Counted from the first letter of the stretch, positions 36,749 to 47,095 are shown. The stretch is DNA of 64,000 bases from Gammaproteobacteria bacterium (GCA_018828385.1 JAHJVE010000003.1:62001-126000); one strand, 5' to 3'. Translations and numbers: made by a program. The notes: generated by a model from the sequence alone, not told the origin.

Positions 36749-39700
36749 ATGAAACTCAGCGATTTTTCTCTTCTGTCGAGTGAACTTGTCCAGTTCGTTT
36801 GTGACGACCTGGACACTGATTGGCAGATCGGCGAGGCTGTATCGGTGCAGCCACACGGCAATGACTATCTCCTCCGTCAGGGTGATTCCGTCTGCGTCGG
36901 CAAAGTAGCGGGAAGCCAAGATCGAACTGCGATTCAGGTGCAGCGAGGTCTGACGTTGTGGCTTTTAAGAAATCGACAGGGAAAGGTTCTCCACCTTCAA
37001 TCGCTGGATTTGGTCGAGCAGATCCAGGTGGATATGGCGGTTTCTGTTGATGAGGCCATTGCCGAGCAATTGGCCAGCAGGGGTGAGATTCCCGCACCCG
37101 ACGTACAGGCTGCTGTGGGTTGGTTGAGAGATCACTTTGTCGCTGCCGATGACACACCGACACCCTTGGCAGACGAAATTTCGGGGGAAGCTCAGACCTC
37201 AGAGATGGATCGCATTTTTCTTGGTCGCTTCGACAACGCTGCCGATGAAGGCTTCGTTCTATTTGGAGCGGGTTGGCGTGGCACAGTCAAACGAAATATG
37301 GGTGCGCTGAAGCTGATGAGCGTGACTCGTCTGAAGGGGGCTACCGTTCGGGTGGCGATGGCCGTAGGGAAGATATCTTTCCAAGATGCCAGTGTTGCCG
37401 TGCAAATTCAGAGTACGGAGCAGCGTGCCCTACTGGATGCTGCGCTACGCGACAACGGGAGCTACCTGCGCCTATGGCAGGAATACGGCGCACTCGAATG
37501 GGAACAGGCTCGAGATTGCGCGAGGGAGCTTGGCTCTCTTCGGTTTAAGAACGCGGATCTCATCGAGGGTGAGCTCTGGGCTTGGTTTCTAAAAGTTGAT
37601 GTTGACCATCTGAAGGATTTCCGAAAACGATGGAAAGCCTTGGGTTTGCCAGGCACGACTCAAGTAGAACTTGGGGAGAAGGAGCTCGATCTTGATTCCG
37701 AAGCTGAGGACGCACCGGAAAAAGGCGAACGGGCACGGCGTCGCCCAGTTCGAGGGGTACTGCGGTTTGAGAGAGACGGCGTTGTCTTAATTCCAAGCCA
37801 GGATCGGCGCTCAGAACGGCCACTAGCCAAGGGCTTCATCTACTACTCACTATCGGGTGACGAAGCTGTACAGACCCGTCGTGCGCGTGCAAAGCAATCC
37901 ATCAATGATGGACGCCGATTGCCGCAACTGAGCTACTTGCTTGAAGGGGTGGCCCCGCCAAGCGCTCGGCGGCGTCAGCTCGTTGGCTTATCCGCCTACG
38001 CCAAGGCTTGCTTTAAGGGCCCTCCAACCGAGCGCCAGAAACTGGCCTTGGATGTTGCAATCAATACGCCGGACATCGCGCTGATTGTCGGCCCGCCCGG
38101 GACGGGGAAAACCCAAGTCATTGCTGCGCTGCAGCGTCGCCTTGCCGAAACGCTAGGCGAAAACTCCTTGCAGCACCAAGTGCTGATCAGTAGTTATCAG
38201 CACGATGCCGTCGATAACGCCCTTAATCGTGCCGAAGTCTTTGGCTTGCCTGCCGTTCGCATTGGCGGTCGAGGGCGTCGTGACGAAGGCGGTGTCGACC
38301 CGGTTGGTGTTTGGTGTGAACGCAAACGGAAGGAAATCGCTGTCCGACTCGACGCGATCCAGCTAGACGAGCCCCTGACTCAGCCGTTGGAAGAGCTTGA
38401 TCGTCGGATCACGGCATTGAGGCTCGCAAGTTTGTCGTCACAGGAACGCCAAACACAGTTCGAGCAAATTGATGTTCTGTTGCGCCAGTTGTTCGATCTG
38501 GATGTTCGCCTCCCGGTCGATATAAAAGACCGATGGGATGAGTTCGTTGTTCATCAGACAAGGGTCGAAACCCAGCGTCAGGCCAATGAGCCAGCAGGGC
38601 TTGTGCGACTGCTGCGGGCTCTGCGAACAAGCTCCATCGGGTTCGCCGATGACGGCCCAGACAGAGCTCATCAGTTTGAGCGCACTCTGCGACGTGGCAG
38701 CGTCAAACTCGAAGAGTCCGAGTGGCGGTTGCTCCAGCGACTTTCAACGGTAGCCGATGCTACGGAAGCAGACCTTTCTGAATTGGCTGCCTTCAAGCTG
38801 TCCATGCTGGATCGACTGAGCCCCGATTACAGGCCCCCGCAGCTTAAGCAGGCGTTGAGCGGTGAAGCACTTGGGCTCTTGGCCGATATTGAGCACGCAA
38901 TCGACGCACCTTTGCGCCAATCTCGCCGTGGCATTTCTGCGGTAGTGGCCTCGTACCACGCTGCACTTGCCCAGGCCCCCAATGAGGCCGCGAGAGCGGT
39001 CCGGGAGTACGCGAGCATTGTCGGTGCGACGTGCCAGCAGTCAGCAGGCAAGGCTATGAGTAGTTTGAAGGAGTTGAGCGACCTAGAAGCATCCGAGGGA
39101 ATTGAATTCGACACGGTTGTCATTGACGAGGCTGCAAGAGCAAACCCTCTCGACCTCTTCGTTCCTATGGCCATGGCGCGCCGTCGCATCATCCTGGTTG
39201 GCGATCATCGACAGCTTCCTCACCTCGTTCAGCGAGAGTTGGAAGATGAACTCATTTCTAGGCAAAGCCTGACTGAGGCTCAAGCGAAGGCTTATGAGCA
39301 GAGTCTTTTTGAGCGGCTCGTGAAACAGCTTCGAGAGCAGGAGAAAGTCGACAACATCAAGCGTGTCGTGATGCTCGATACGCAATACAGAATGCATCCG
39401 ACATTGGGTGATTTCATCAGCAAGCAGTTCTATGAGCCTGAAGGGCTTGGCATCTTGCACTCAGGTCGGCCCGCGCACGATTTCGATCATGCGATTCCCT
39501 GCTACCAAGGAAAATGTGCTGCTTGGTTGGATGTTCCTTTGCAGGAGGGCAAAGAGGATCGACGGGGCTCTAGTCGCATTCGGCTAGCCGAAGCTCGAGC
39601 GATAGCAAAAGAAGTTAAACGGATCGCAGACTCTTGTGGGCCGACACTGAGTATTGGCGTAATCAGTTTTTACCGCGCGCAATGTGACCTCATTCTTGAG

Positions 39701-40099
39701 GCGCTCGTCGACCAGGGCCTTGCAGAGGAAGAGGACGGTGAAATCCGGATTGCGCGATCCTACCGGCAAACCGAATCAGGCGATGAGCGGCTACGTGTTG
39801 GCACGGTCGACGCGTTCCAAGGCAAAGAGTTTGATGTCGTCTTCCTGTCTATCGTGCGCGCTAACGACGTAGTCGTTTCCGATCAAAAGGAAGGAAATGA
39901 GCGTGAACGATTGCTAAACGGTAAGTATGGTCACTTACGCTTGGCAAATCGTTTGAATGTGGCAATGAGCCGCCAGAGGAAGCTCCTTGTTGCCGTTGGT
40001 GAAAAACGCATGGCTGAAGGCCCCGAAGCCGAGGAAGCCGTCCCGGCTCTTACTGCGTTTCTAACGCTTTGCAGAGAGGAGATGGCAAATGGTCGCTGA
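36749..40099 (+). CDS. UPF1/DNA2-like superfamily 1 helicase
   Basis: IVGPPGTGKTQVIAALQRRL, DTVVIDEAARANPLDLFVPMAMARRRIILVGDHRQLPHLV, LDTQYRMHPTLGDFIS, VGTVDAFQGKEFDVVFLSIVRAND, RLNVAMSRQRKLLVAVG. Confidence 0.93.
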   Translation: MKLSDFSLLSSELVQFVCDDLDTDWQIGEAVSVQPHGNDYLLRQGDSVCVGKVAGSQDRTAIQVQRGLTLWLLRNRQGKVLHLQSLDLVEQIQVDMAVSVDEAIAEQLASRGEIPAPDVQAAVGWLRDHFVAADDTPTPLADEISGEAQTSEMDRIFLGRFDNAADEGFVLFGAGWRGTVKRNMGALKLMSVTRLKGATVRVAMAVGKISFQDASVAVQIQSTEQRALLDAALRDNGSYLRLWQEYGALEWEQARDCARELGSLRFKNADLIEGELWAWFLKVDVDHLKDFRKRWKALGLPGTTQVELGEKELDLDSEAEDAPEKGERARRRPVRGVLRFERDGVVLIPSQDRRSERPLAKGFIYYSLSGDEAVQTRRARAKQSINDGRRLPQLSYLLEGVAPPSARRRQLVGLSAYAKACFKGPPTERQKLALDVAINTPDIALIVGPPGTGKTQVIAALQRRLAETLGENSLQHQVLISSYQHDAVDNALNRAEVFGLPAVRIGGRGRRDEGGVDPVGVWCERKRKEIAVRLDAIQLDEPLTQPLEELDRRITALRLASLSSQERQTQFEQIDVLLRQLFDLDVRLPVDIKDRWDEFVVHQTRVETQRQANEPAGLVRLLRALRTSSIGFADDGPDRAHQFERTLRRGSVKLEESEWRLLQRLSTVADATEADLSELAAFKLSMLDRLSPDYRPPQLKQALSGEALGLLADIEHAIDAPLRQSRRGISAVVASYHAALAQAPNEAARAVREYASIVGATCQQSAGKAMSSLKELSDLEASEGIEFDTVVIDEAARANPLDLFVPMAMARRRIILVGDHRQLPHLVQRELEDELISRQSLTEAQAKAYEQSLFERLVKQLREQEKVDNIKRVVMLDTQYRMHPTLGDFISKQFYEPEGLGILHSGRPAHDFDHAIPCYQGKCAAWLDVPLQEGKEDRRGSSRIRLAEARAIAKEVKRIADSCGPTLSIGVISFYRAQCDLILEALVDQGLAEEEDGEIRIARSYRQTESGDERLRVGTVDAFQGKEFDVVFLSIVRANDVVVSDQKEGNERERLLNGKYGHLRLANRLNVAMSRQRKLLVAVGEKRMAEGPEAEEAVPALTAFLTLCREEMANGR

Positions 40100-41552
40100 T
40101 CGCTATCTCCGCTTCGATGTGCGTCGTCCCTCTGGTGGGCGTCCGTTTCTATGGCCTGTTCGAGTTTGGAAGGTTCTTTATCCGACAAAGCGTGTCTTGA
40201 AGCTGAATCTGTTCCAGCAGGCGATCCTTGGACTTGCACGGGCTCGATGCCAGGACAGCTCGGAAATGGCGGAACTGCTGGGGCTGGACGGAGAACTCGT
40301 GGCGTTCATCATTGCGACACAGCTGATCCCCAATGGCTGGATGACTACATTGGGGGCAGTTACTCCTCAAGGTGAGCGTGTTCTCGAAGAGGCTCAGGAT
40401 GCCAGTGAGGAAGTCCGCATGGGGTACGCGTATCAGGACGCAATCTCGGGGAATTGGCTGCCTCGATTCACTGAAGAACTTCCAGAGATTGAAGCAAAGA
40501 GAATCGATGAGCGTGGTTACCCAATATTCCTGCGTGATCTGGATTCCGGAAAGGAAGATCGTCCGTTCCGCCTGAATCACTTCCGGGAAAGTGCGCTGGA
40601 CATAGGGGCACTCTTTGATGCGTTCGAGCGCTATCGGACGGATCACGACCACGCCAAGCAGCGTGATGATGAACTTCCGACACGTGTCCGCATTGAGAGC
40701 CTGAGCTTTGTCGAAGATTCAGCGCAGCCGATGTGGTTGTGGACTTGGATCTTCCCGGACGAGGCCGGGCCACAACCTTGGCTGGTTGCCGACCCGTTCG
40801 GGCTGCAGCAGGCTGCATCATGGTTGCGCAAGCCATTGCAGGAAGTCCTGCCGCGAAACGATAACGTTGCGCGATACATCGCTAACGCAGTAGGTGAGAC
40901 AAGATCGAACGACTTGTCGGCAGAGAAGTGGCTGCGATCTTTGGAGAACCAGATCGATTTGACACTACTGGCGGACTACAGCTGGTCACGGAAGGTGCCG
41001 CTTGTTGAGGGATATCTCGCCAGCGTTTTGAGAAGAAGAGCATTACTCGCAGGCCAGGAGAGATCTTGGCAGGAGGATGTGACTAGTCTTCTCATTGAGA
41101 CTCATAACTTGGCAGAAAGCGTGTTGCAGTGGCTGTTGAAAGCGTATCCAGCTGAGATCAGGAGGTTGCCCCACTGGAAAGATCAGCGGGACTGGAAGGA
41201 TGGAGAAGCTCAGTACTACCTCCAATTTTTCAATCTTTCGTGCCTCACAGATGACGTCATCAAGCGACTTTCAGAGCAGCGCTTGGATCAGGTGAGAACT
41301 GCCGCAAAGCGAGGTAGCAGTTCGCTCAAGGCGTTGTTGTTTGCGGGACTGCTAGGGACGGTTGATCAAGTTGGCCATCCCTTCCTTAATCTATCCGCTG
41401 ATGAGCTGCGACTGAGTTGCCTGCTGGATATGGCCGACGCTCGAAACAAAAAAGCCGGGCATTCAGGTGGCGAAAGAATCGATCGAGAGGCCGCCATGGA
41501 ATACGCTGATTTCGTCATCGAATGGGTTCAAATTTTTAAGGGCTGGTATTGA
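40089..41552 (+). CDS. Putative effector: N-terminal HTH-like region, C-terminal HEPN-like motif
   Basis: C-terminal DARNKKAGHSGG matches RX4-6H with the common RN start; ~487 aa; overlaps the helicase gene. Confidence 0.65.
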   Translation: MVADRYLRFDVRRPSGGRPFLWPVRVWKVLYPTKRVLKLNLFQQAILGLARARCQDSSEMAELLGLDGELVAFIIATQLIPNGWMTTLGAVTPQGERVLEEAQDASEEVRMGYAYQDAISGNWLPRFTEELPEIEAKRIDERGYPIFLRDLDSGKEDRPFRLNHFRESALDIGALFDAFERYRTDHDHAKQRDDELPTRVRIESLSFVEDSAQPMWLWTWIFPDEAGPQPWLVADPFGLQQAASWLRKPLQEVLPRNDNVARYIANAVGETRSNDLSAEKWLRSLENQIDLTLLADYSWSRKVPLVEGYLASVLRRRALLAGQERSWQEDVTSLLIETHNLAESVLQWLLKAYPAEIRRLPHWKDQRDWKDGEAQYYLQFFNLSCLTDDVIKRLSEQRLDQVRTAAKRGSSSLKALLFAGLLGTVDQVGHPFLNLSADELRLSCLLDMADARNKKAGHSGGERIDREAAMEYADFVIEWVQIFKGWY

Positions 41553-41553
41553 T

Positions 41554-43926
41554 ATGGCAAAACACCATAAGGGGAACAAAACCCCAGTGGCACAAAACAA
41601 GAACGCTGCACAAAGTGCTGTCGCAACGGCATGGCAGAAAGCAACGGCTGGCATTGGATCGATTGCATCGCTTGTGCAAAGCGATGCCCCCGTCGTGACG
41701 CTACCGAACTTGGACAATGATCAGGTCACTGCTTTGGACAAGGCCGAGCCTGAGAAAAAAGTTGAGATCGAGATGCTGTTGGTGGAAATCGTCGATGTGG
41801 CGATGAGACTTCGTGATCTGCACGAGGAAGTGAAAAAGCGTACGGATGACCTTGCTCGCAAGGAAGAGGCATTCTCCAGGAGAAGTGAGGAGAACAAAAA
41901 GCGAGCTGAAGAGATCCACAAACTTGATGATGAGTTGAAGCAACGACAAGCTGAAATCAAAAAGTCAGAATCGAAGCAGGCTGATACAGAGCGCGAACTT
42001 GAAAAGCGAGAGCTGGATGCGCGCTCCGGTTTTGCCGCCCAAAACGTCGCAGCACTCAGTGGCCTCAAAAAAGAGATCGTGGAGCTAGAGTCTAAGAAGA
42101 CAGAGATCCAACTTGGCATCCTTCAGGCGGAGCAGAAAGCACGTGACGATGAGTCTGCGCGCGCCTCCGAACTGATGGAGCGTGAGGCGGAGATTGCAAA
42201 CAAGGAAAGAGGTCTTCAGCAGCAGCAACGACGGCTGGATGCAGAGTGGAAAGACCTAGAACGCGAACGAACACAGATCCGTGAGGATGCACTTCGCGAG
42301 GCCAACCAGGAGATTGCGAGATTGACCGAGGGCCGCCAACGAGCTGAGGCTCGCGTCGAAAAGGTGTACCGCGATTGGACCTTGACTGAACAGAAACTGG
42401 AGCAATACCGAGAGTTCTCGGAGGCTTTGGCGGGACGACCTGCACGCGAGATTCTTGACGAGTTGGCTGCTCACAAGCGTCGAGTCACTCAGCTAGAGAA
42501 CCAAATTGCAAACAGTCAAGATGATCAGCTGCAATCTGAAAACGAGGCGCTGCGAAAACTTCGTGACGAGCAAAAGGCGCAACTCGATGAGGTCCATGTG
42601 GAATTGGCTGATGCAAAGGCTCAGCTTCATCGCCTGCGTCTCGGCGTCAGTGACAAAGAGAACCTTGAAAAGGAAAAGCGTGCCCTCGAAAAGAACAATC
42701 AGATCTTGAGTGCAAGGCTGAATGACTTGGGTAAAACGGTGGATGACCTAACCCAGTCACAGCAGTCCGAAAAGCCGTTCCCCCAAATGGCATGGATGGA
42801 TTCAGCATCCAATGCAGACTGGATCAAGGATCGTAAGGCCAAGGAGTTGAGCCTGCCGGAGCAGGACGTTCCTGATCTGAAAAAATTCTCGGTTGAATTG
42901 CAGCACAGGATCGCCCAAGCGGAGGACGGTGCAACACTGCATTTCCGTCTCGAAGATATTCAGTTGCTCATCGCCGGGTTGGCCATGAGCCAGCTTCACA
43001 TCTTTCAGGGGATCAGCGGCACAGGCAAAACGAGCTTGGCGAAGGCATTTGCAAAGGCTATGGGGGGGCATTGCACTGACATTGCCGTCCAGGCTGGATG
43101 GCGAGATCGTGATGACCTACTGGGACACTACAACGCATTCGAAAAGCGCTTCTATGAGCGCGACTGCCTGCAAGGTCTCTACCGTGCACAAACGGGGGCC
43201 TACAAGGACCGGTGCAACATCATCTTGCTTGACGAGATGAATCTCTCGCGCCCGGAGCAGTATTTTGCTGAATTCCTTTCGGCTCTCGAGAAAAATGATT
43301 CAAGAGATCGATTGATCAGCTTGTCGGAAAGCCAGTTGCCAAATGCACCGGCGCTGCTTGTCGAGGGACGAAGGATTCGAGTCCCCCATAACGTCTGGTT
43401 TGTAGGCACTGCTAACCACGATGAGACCACGAACGAGTTCGCTGACAAAACCTACGACCGTGCTCACGTCATGACGCTTCCCCGCCACGAAGCAGGATTC
43501 AAGATTGAGCCAAAACCGAAGGCCAGCTTTAGCTATGGGTCATTGATGGAGCGCTTTGATGGCGCTGTGACCCAGAACGCCGAGGAAGTTGAAGAGTTGT
43601 TGGCGGAGTTGACCACGGGGCCGCTCACAAGCATCTTGCAGGATCGCTTTGACCTGGGATGGGGCAATCGACTTGAGCGTCAGGCTATGCGATTTGTCCC
43701 GGTTTACATGGCTGCAGGCGGCCGCAAAGAAGACGCTCTGGATCATTTGCTTGCTAGCAGAGTATTTCGGCGTGGCAAGGTCACTGGTCGTTACGATGCG
43801 ACGATCGATGATTTATCCGCCATCGAACAAGCGCTTACTACTGTTTGGAAGGGGTGGAAATCGGAGCCTCGCCGTTCCATTGCCCTGTTGGCTGCCGACC
43901 GTCGCCGTAAGGAACGTGGCGCATGA
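41554..43926 (+). CDS. Coiled-coil McrB-like AAA+ GTPase
   Basis: ~350-aa Glu/Lys/Arg/Gln-rich coiled coil; HIFQGISGTGKTSLAKAFAKAMG, NIILLDEMNLSRPEQYFAEFLSALE, VWFVGTANHDETT (McrB-type NxxD). Confidence 0.92.
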   Translation: MAKHHKGNKTPVAQNKNAAQSAVATAWQKATAGIGSIASLVQSDAPVVTLPNLDNDQVTALDKAEPEKKVEIEMLLVEIVDVAMRLRDLHEEVKKRTDDLARKEEAFSRRSEENKKRAEEIHKLDDELKQRQAEIKKSESKQADTERELEKRELDARSGFAAQNVAALSGLKKEIVELESKKTEIQLGILQAEQKARDDESARASELMEREAEIANKERGLQQQQRRLDAEWKDLERERTQIREDALREANQEIARLTEGRQRAEARVEKVYRDWTLTEQKLEQYREFSEALAGRPAREILDELAAHKRRVTQLENQIANSQDDQLQSENEALRKLRDEQKAQLDEVHVELADAKAQLHRLRLGVSDKENLEKEKRALEKNNQILSARLNDLGKTVDDLTQSQQSEKPFPQMAWMDSASNADWIKDRKAKELSLPEQDVPDLKKFSVELQHRIAQAEDGATLHFRLEDIQLLIAGLAMSQLHIFQGISGTGKTSLAKAFAKAMGGHCTDIAVQAGWRDRDDLLGHYNAFEKRFYERDCLQGLYRAQTGAYKDRCNIILLDEMNLSRPEQYFAEFLSALEKNDSRDRLISLSESQLPNAPALLVEGRRIRVPHNVWFVGTANHDETTNEFADKTYDRAHVMTLPRHEAGFKIEPKPKASFSYGSLMERFDGAVTQNAEEVEELLAELTTGPLTSILQDRFDLGWGNRLERQAMRFVPVYMAAGGRKEDALDHLLASRVFRRGKVTGRYDATIDDLSAIEQALTTVWKGWKSEPRRSIALLAADRRRKERGA

Positions 43927-45746
43927 GATTTTTGGACCGCCTTACCGGTGGGAAGCTCAGTGACCTACCCGACACGTTCCTGCCGGGGCGGTATTGCTTG
44001 CTTGAGCCACTCGTAGTCAACGGACACAGCCACTTGCAGCCCGGTGATCTGCTGTCGGATGACGGCTCTGGCGCAATCCGGATTCAGGACGCTGAACGCC
44101 AAGTGCTCTCCAGCGAGCAGGCCGACGAAGATCAGGCTGACTCCGATCTTTCCGCCGAGGCGATTGTTTCGATCGCTGGCAAACTTGCTCACGCACATGA
44201 TACAAATGTCTCACCGATGCTTCCGGCTGAAATGGCAGCTCAATGTGCACTTGAAGAACTCGAGCGGAACTTGGCGACGGTACTGAGAGATGGTCATTTG
44301 CACTCAATATCCGACCGGCCCCGCAGAGATCTTCGGTATGACGATTTGGTTGCACCCGTGGCGCGAGCTCGACGTCTTGCGACATCGGCGTTAAGTCACT
44401 TGGCTTCACACTCAGATTGCTGGCAGCAACGCACGCTCAGCGGCGTCCAACCTCGCAAGGTTCTGGCTCGTTTCAGCGAGGACGACTATTCCATCTATGA
44501 GAACCGGCTCTATAAGCGATTGCTGGATCGGCTTGATCGACACCTTGCGAGGAGACTGGCTCGCATCCGGGGTGTCAATTCACGGCTTGAACGAGCTTTG
44601 GAGTTTCAAGGCTCAGAGCAGACGCATTTTCGACTTCGACAGGATATTTGCCGCCTTTGGGGGGAGTCATACCTTGATGACAAGATCGGGATGCAGTTGG
44701 AGGCAGGAAAGGGTGCTCTCTGCGAGTTGGAGTCTCAGTTGCGTGCAATCAGAGGATTGAAGCAACGGGGCCTTTATTCGTTGGTGCCCGCAGCTTCGGT
44801 AGTCCCCGCCCAAATCCATCGAACAAACATTCTGAATCACGACCCTCAATATCGTTATCTGCCTCCTCTATGGGAAAAGCTGAAAGATGATCGAGAGGAA
44901 CGGCTATTGCCCCCGGAAGAGCGCTTGGCGCGACAACAGCAATTGCAACACGCTTACGTCAGCTACGTCGGTCTAGTGGTCAGATGTGCACTGGAGCGCT
45001 ATGGATTGCGCAGCGTAGATGGAAAATTTGTGTTCGGTTGGGCTGGCCGGAATTTCGTACTCAAACATGACGCGCATGATTGGGTCGTAACTCAGTCTGG
45101 CGGATCTACTCTGAGGATCGTACCGATTGCCTGGTTCGGCGCGTCCATAAAGAGCAGCGAGAGTCTGGAAGCTGGCCGCATTGTGTGCTGGCCAGGTGCT
45201 CCAACCAGTGTCACATCGCCGCAGTGTCTTCCCGTTTCTCCGCTGGATCTTTACGTCGTGGAGAAAGTGGGGAAATTGATCGATGAATGGATGTTGCGGC
45301 AATTGCTCCACGGTCATGGCCGAAAACTGGGGCCGCTGCCTACACCGACTAAAAAACTGACAGAGGCCTGGCCGGAACAGTTCGAATCCATTTCTCCAAC
45401 GCACGTTAGGCTTCTCGCACCAATCGATGCTCAGAAAGCACGCGAACTGAAGGCATTGCTCAGAGGTTCGGCGAATCCACAAGTTGAGGACGCCGTCGGG
45501 GTTGCTATCGAACAGGTCGCAGCGCTTGCTCAGCTTTGTGGCCATACTGCGCGATTTGAACCCGGGCAGCAGCAAGACTTCTACTGCCAATGTGCGACTT
45601 GTCAGACGACTTGGTCGCTGAAGACAACAGGGAAAAAGCGACGCTTTTCCATGCGGCCGAAGGGTGCATCAAACATATCGGAGGCGAACGGTTTTGTTTG
45701 GTCTGGCAGGGATTGGCTGGAGTTTGACTTGGATTCTGCAGGGTGA
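43923..45746 (+). CDS. DUF2357/McrC-like partner
   Basis: DDYSIYENRLYKRLLDRLDRHL, NILNHDPQYRYLPPLWEKL typical of McrC/DUF2357; C-terminal FYCQCATCQTTW. 4-bp overlap with the McrB-like gene. Confidence 0.8.
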   Translation: MRFLDRLTGGKLSDLPDTFLPGRYCLLEPLVVNGHSHLQPGDLLSDDGSGAIRIQDAERQVLSSEQADEDQADSDLSAEAIVSIAGKLAHAHDTNVSPMLPAEMAAQCALEELERNLATVLRDGHLHSISDRPRRDLRYDDLVAPVARARRLATSALSHLASHSDCWQQRTLSGVQPRKVLARFSEDDYSIYENRLYKRLLDRLDRHLARRLARIRGVNSRLERALEFQGSEQTHFRLRQDICRLWGESYLDDKIGMQLEAGKGALCELESQLRAIRGLKQRGLYSLVPAASVVPAQIHRTNILNHDPQYRYLPPLWEKLKDDREERLLPPEERLARQQQLQHAYVSYVGLVVRCALERYGLRSVDGKFVFGWAGRNFVLKHDAHDWVVTQSGGSTLRIVPIAWFGASIKSSESLEAGRIVCWPGAPTSVTSPQCLPVSPLDLYVVEKVGKLIDEWMLRQLLHGHGRKLGPLPTPTKKLTEAWPEQFESISPTHVRLLAPIDAQKARELKALLRGSANPQVEDAVGVAIEQVAALAQLCGHTARFEPGQQQDFYCQCATCQTTWSLKTTGKKRRFSMRPKGASNISEANGFVWSGRDWLEFDLDSAG

Positions 45747-46174
45747 TGATGGACAAATCGTCAAATCTACGTGATTCACATTCACTTCGGTCGGAAACAT
45801 CCATTCAGCGAGAACGGCTGTTGAGGGGCCGCTTTACGAGGTATTGCTGACCGAATCAGCCAGTAGGCAGAATGACAGCAACGGCCGAGTTGTTTGAATT
45901 CGCCTTCCGGCCGGTTCCGGGGTGCAGCAGTCGTTTGGTTGGCTGCTTTCCGGAATCATCGAGTGACGGCAGTTGGCCGGTAGCACTAGCTTGGATTTTC
46001 GCCGAAAGCTGTCATAGCCAGGAGCGATGTTTTCTCGACTGACTGCTTACAGGCGTCACGTCGAACTCACACAACCAGCCAACTGCTGACCGTCGCCATC
46101 CATTAAGCATGGCGCTATGATGTCTCCTTCCGGACCAGAAGCGGTCCTTCACCAAAACGAAAAGATATATAAAT

Positions 46175-47095
46175 ATGCTGCTGAGACAAACGTCGATTGA
46201 CGAAATCCGCCTTGGACTCGCTGTTTTGCAGGGATACATCCGACCAGGAGGCCCGCTCAATCTAACCGACATTAACATTCATGCGGAAGATTTTGTAGGC
46301 GAGGTTCTGAACCTACTATACGACTGGAACCTCATCAATACGAATAGCGTTAAGGCGAATTACCCATGCATAGATCTACTCGACAAAAACAAATATATAG
46401 GGGTCCAAGTTACCACTGAACAGGGTGTAAAAAAAGTCAATAAAACATATTCCTGCTGTACCAATGAACTCGTCGGCACCATAACCCAGCTATATGTATT
46501 TTCTTTGATTCCTAAGCAGAACTCCTATGCACTCAAAAACATCGGGGGCACGATTTCGTTCAGTAAAAATGAGATCTTGGACTTCGACGACGTACTACGA
46601 AAAGTCAAGGGAAGCTCGGACGAAAAGGTTATCGAAGTTCATAAATACATTGCGAATCAGATGCCAGCTGTGTTTGCAAACTCTCGCTCTAAAAAGCAGG
46701 CATTGCGTCAAGAAATCGCATCTTGTTTAAACATGTTGAATAGAGAAGTTCTCAAAGCGCCAGAAAGATTCGAGCAACCCATGCAAATGATTGAGGCAAT
46801 AAAAGAGATACGAATCGACTTACAAAAAGTGGGCGCGAGCAGGATTGCATCTGAAACGGTAGCAGCCGAGTTTCAAAAAATCACCGAGGAGCTGCGGCAA
46901 TGCTATTACAAAATTATGGATGAATTCCCATGCTTTGCAGATTTTCCAAGAGGAACTAACCCGCCTTACAATCAGTTCAAGGCAGGCGATTATGAACGGT
47001 CAATCCAAAGGATGATGGAAATTCGCCATCCGATCAATGCGAGCATTGCAGCGATTGAGGTCGAGTTGAAGGCTATTGATACAGCTTTAGCTTAA
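46175..47095 (+). CDS. SMEK-domain-like protein
   Basis: LLRQTSIDEIRLGLAVLQGYIRPGGPLNLTDINIHAEDFVGEVLNLLYDWNLINTN...CIDLLDKNKYIGVQVTTE; visibly AT-rich. Confidence 0.72.
   Translation: MLLRQTSIDEIRLGLAVLQGYIRPGGPLNLTDINIHAEDFVGEVLNLLYDWNLINTNSVKANYPCIDLLDKNKYIGVQVTTEQGVKKVNKTYSCCTNELVGTITQLYVFSLIPKQNSYALKNIGGTISFSKNEILDFDDVLRKVKGSSDEKVIEVHKYIANQMPAVFANSRSKKQALRQEIASCLNMLNREVLKAPERFEQPMQMIEAIKEIRIDLQKVGASRIASETVAAEFQKITEELRQCYYKIMDEFPCFADFPRGTNPPYNQFKAGDYERSIQRMMEIRHPINASIAAIEVELKAIDTALA

Noticed and set aside
32247-45746. Assignment to BREX, DISARM or a type III CRISPR accessory locus
   Set aside because: No PglX/PglZ/BrxC, no DrmA/B, no cas10 or CRISPR repeats in the window; the McrB/McrC-like and TerY-P content fits better with CoCoNuT-type loci.
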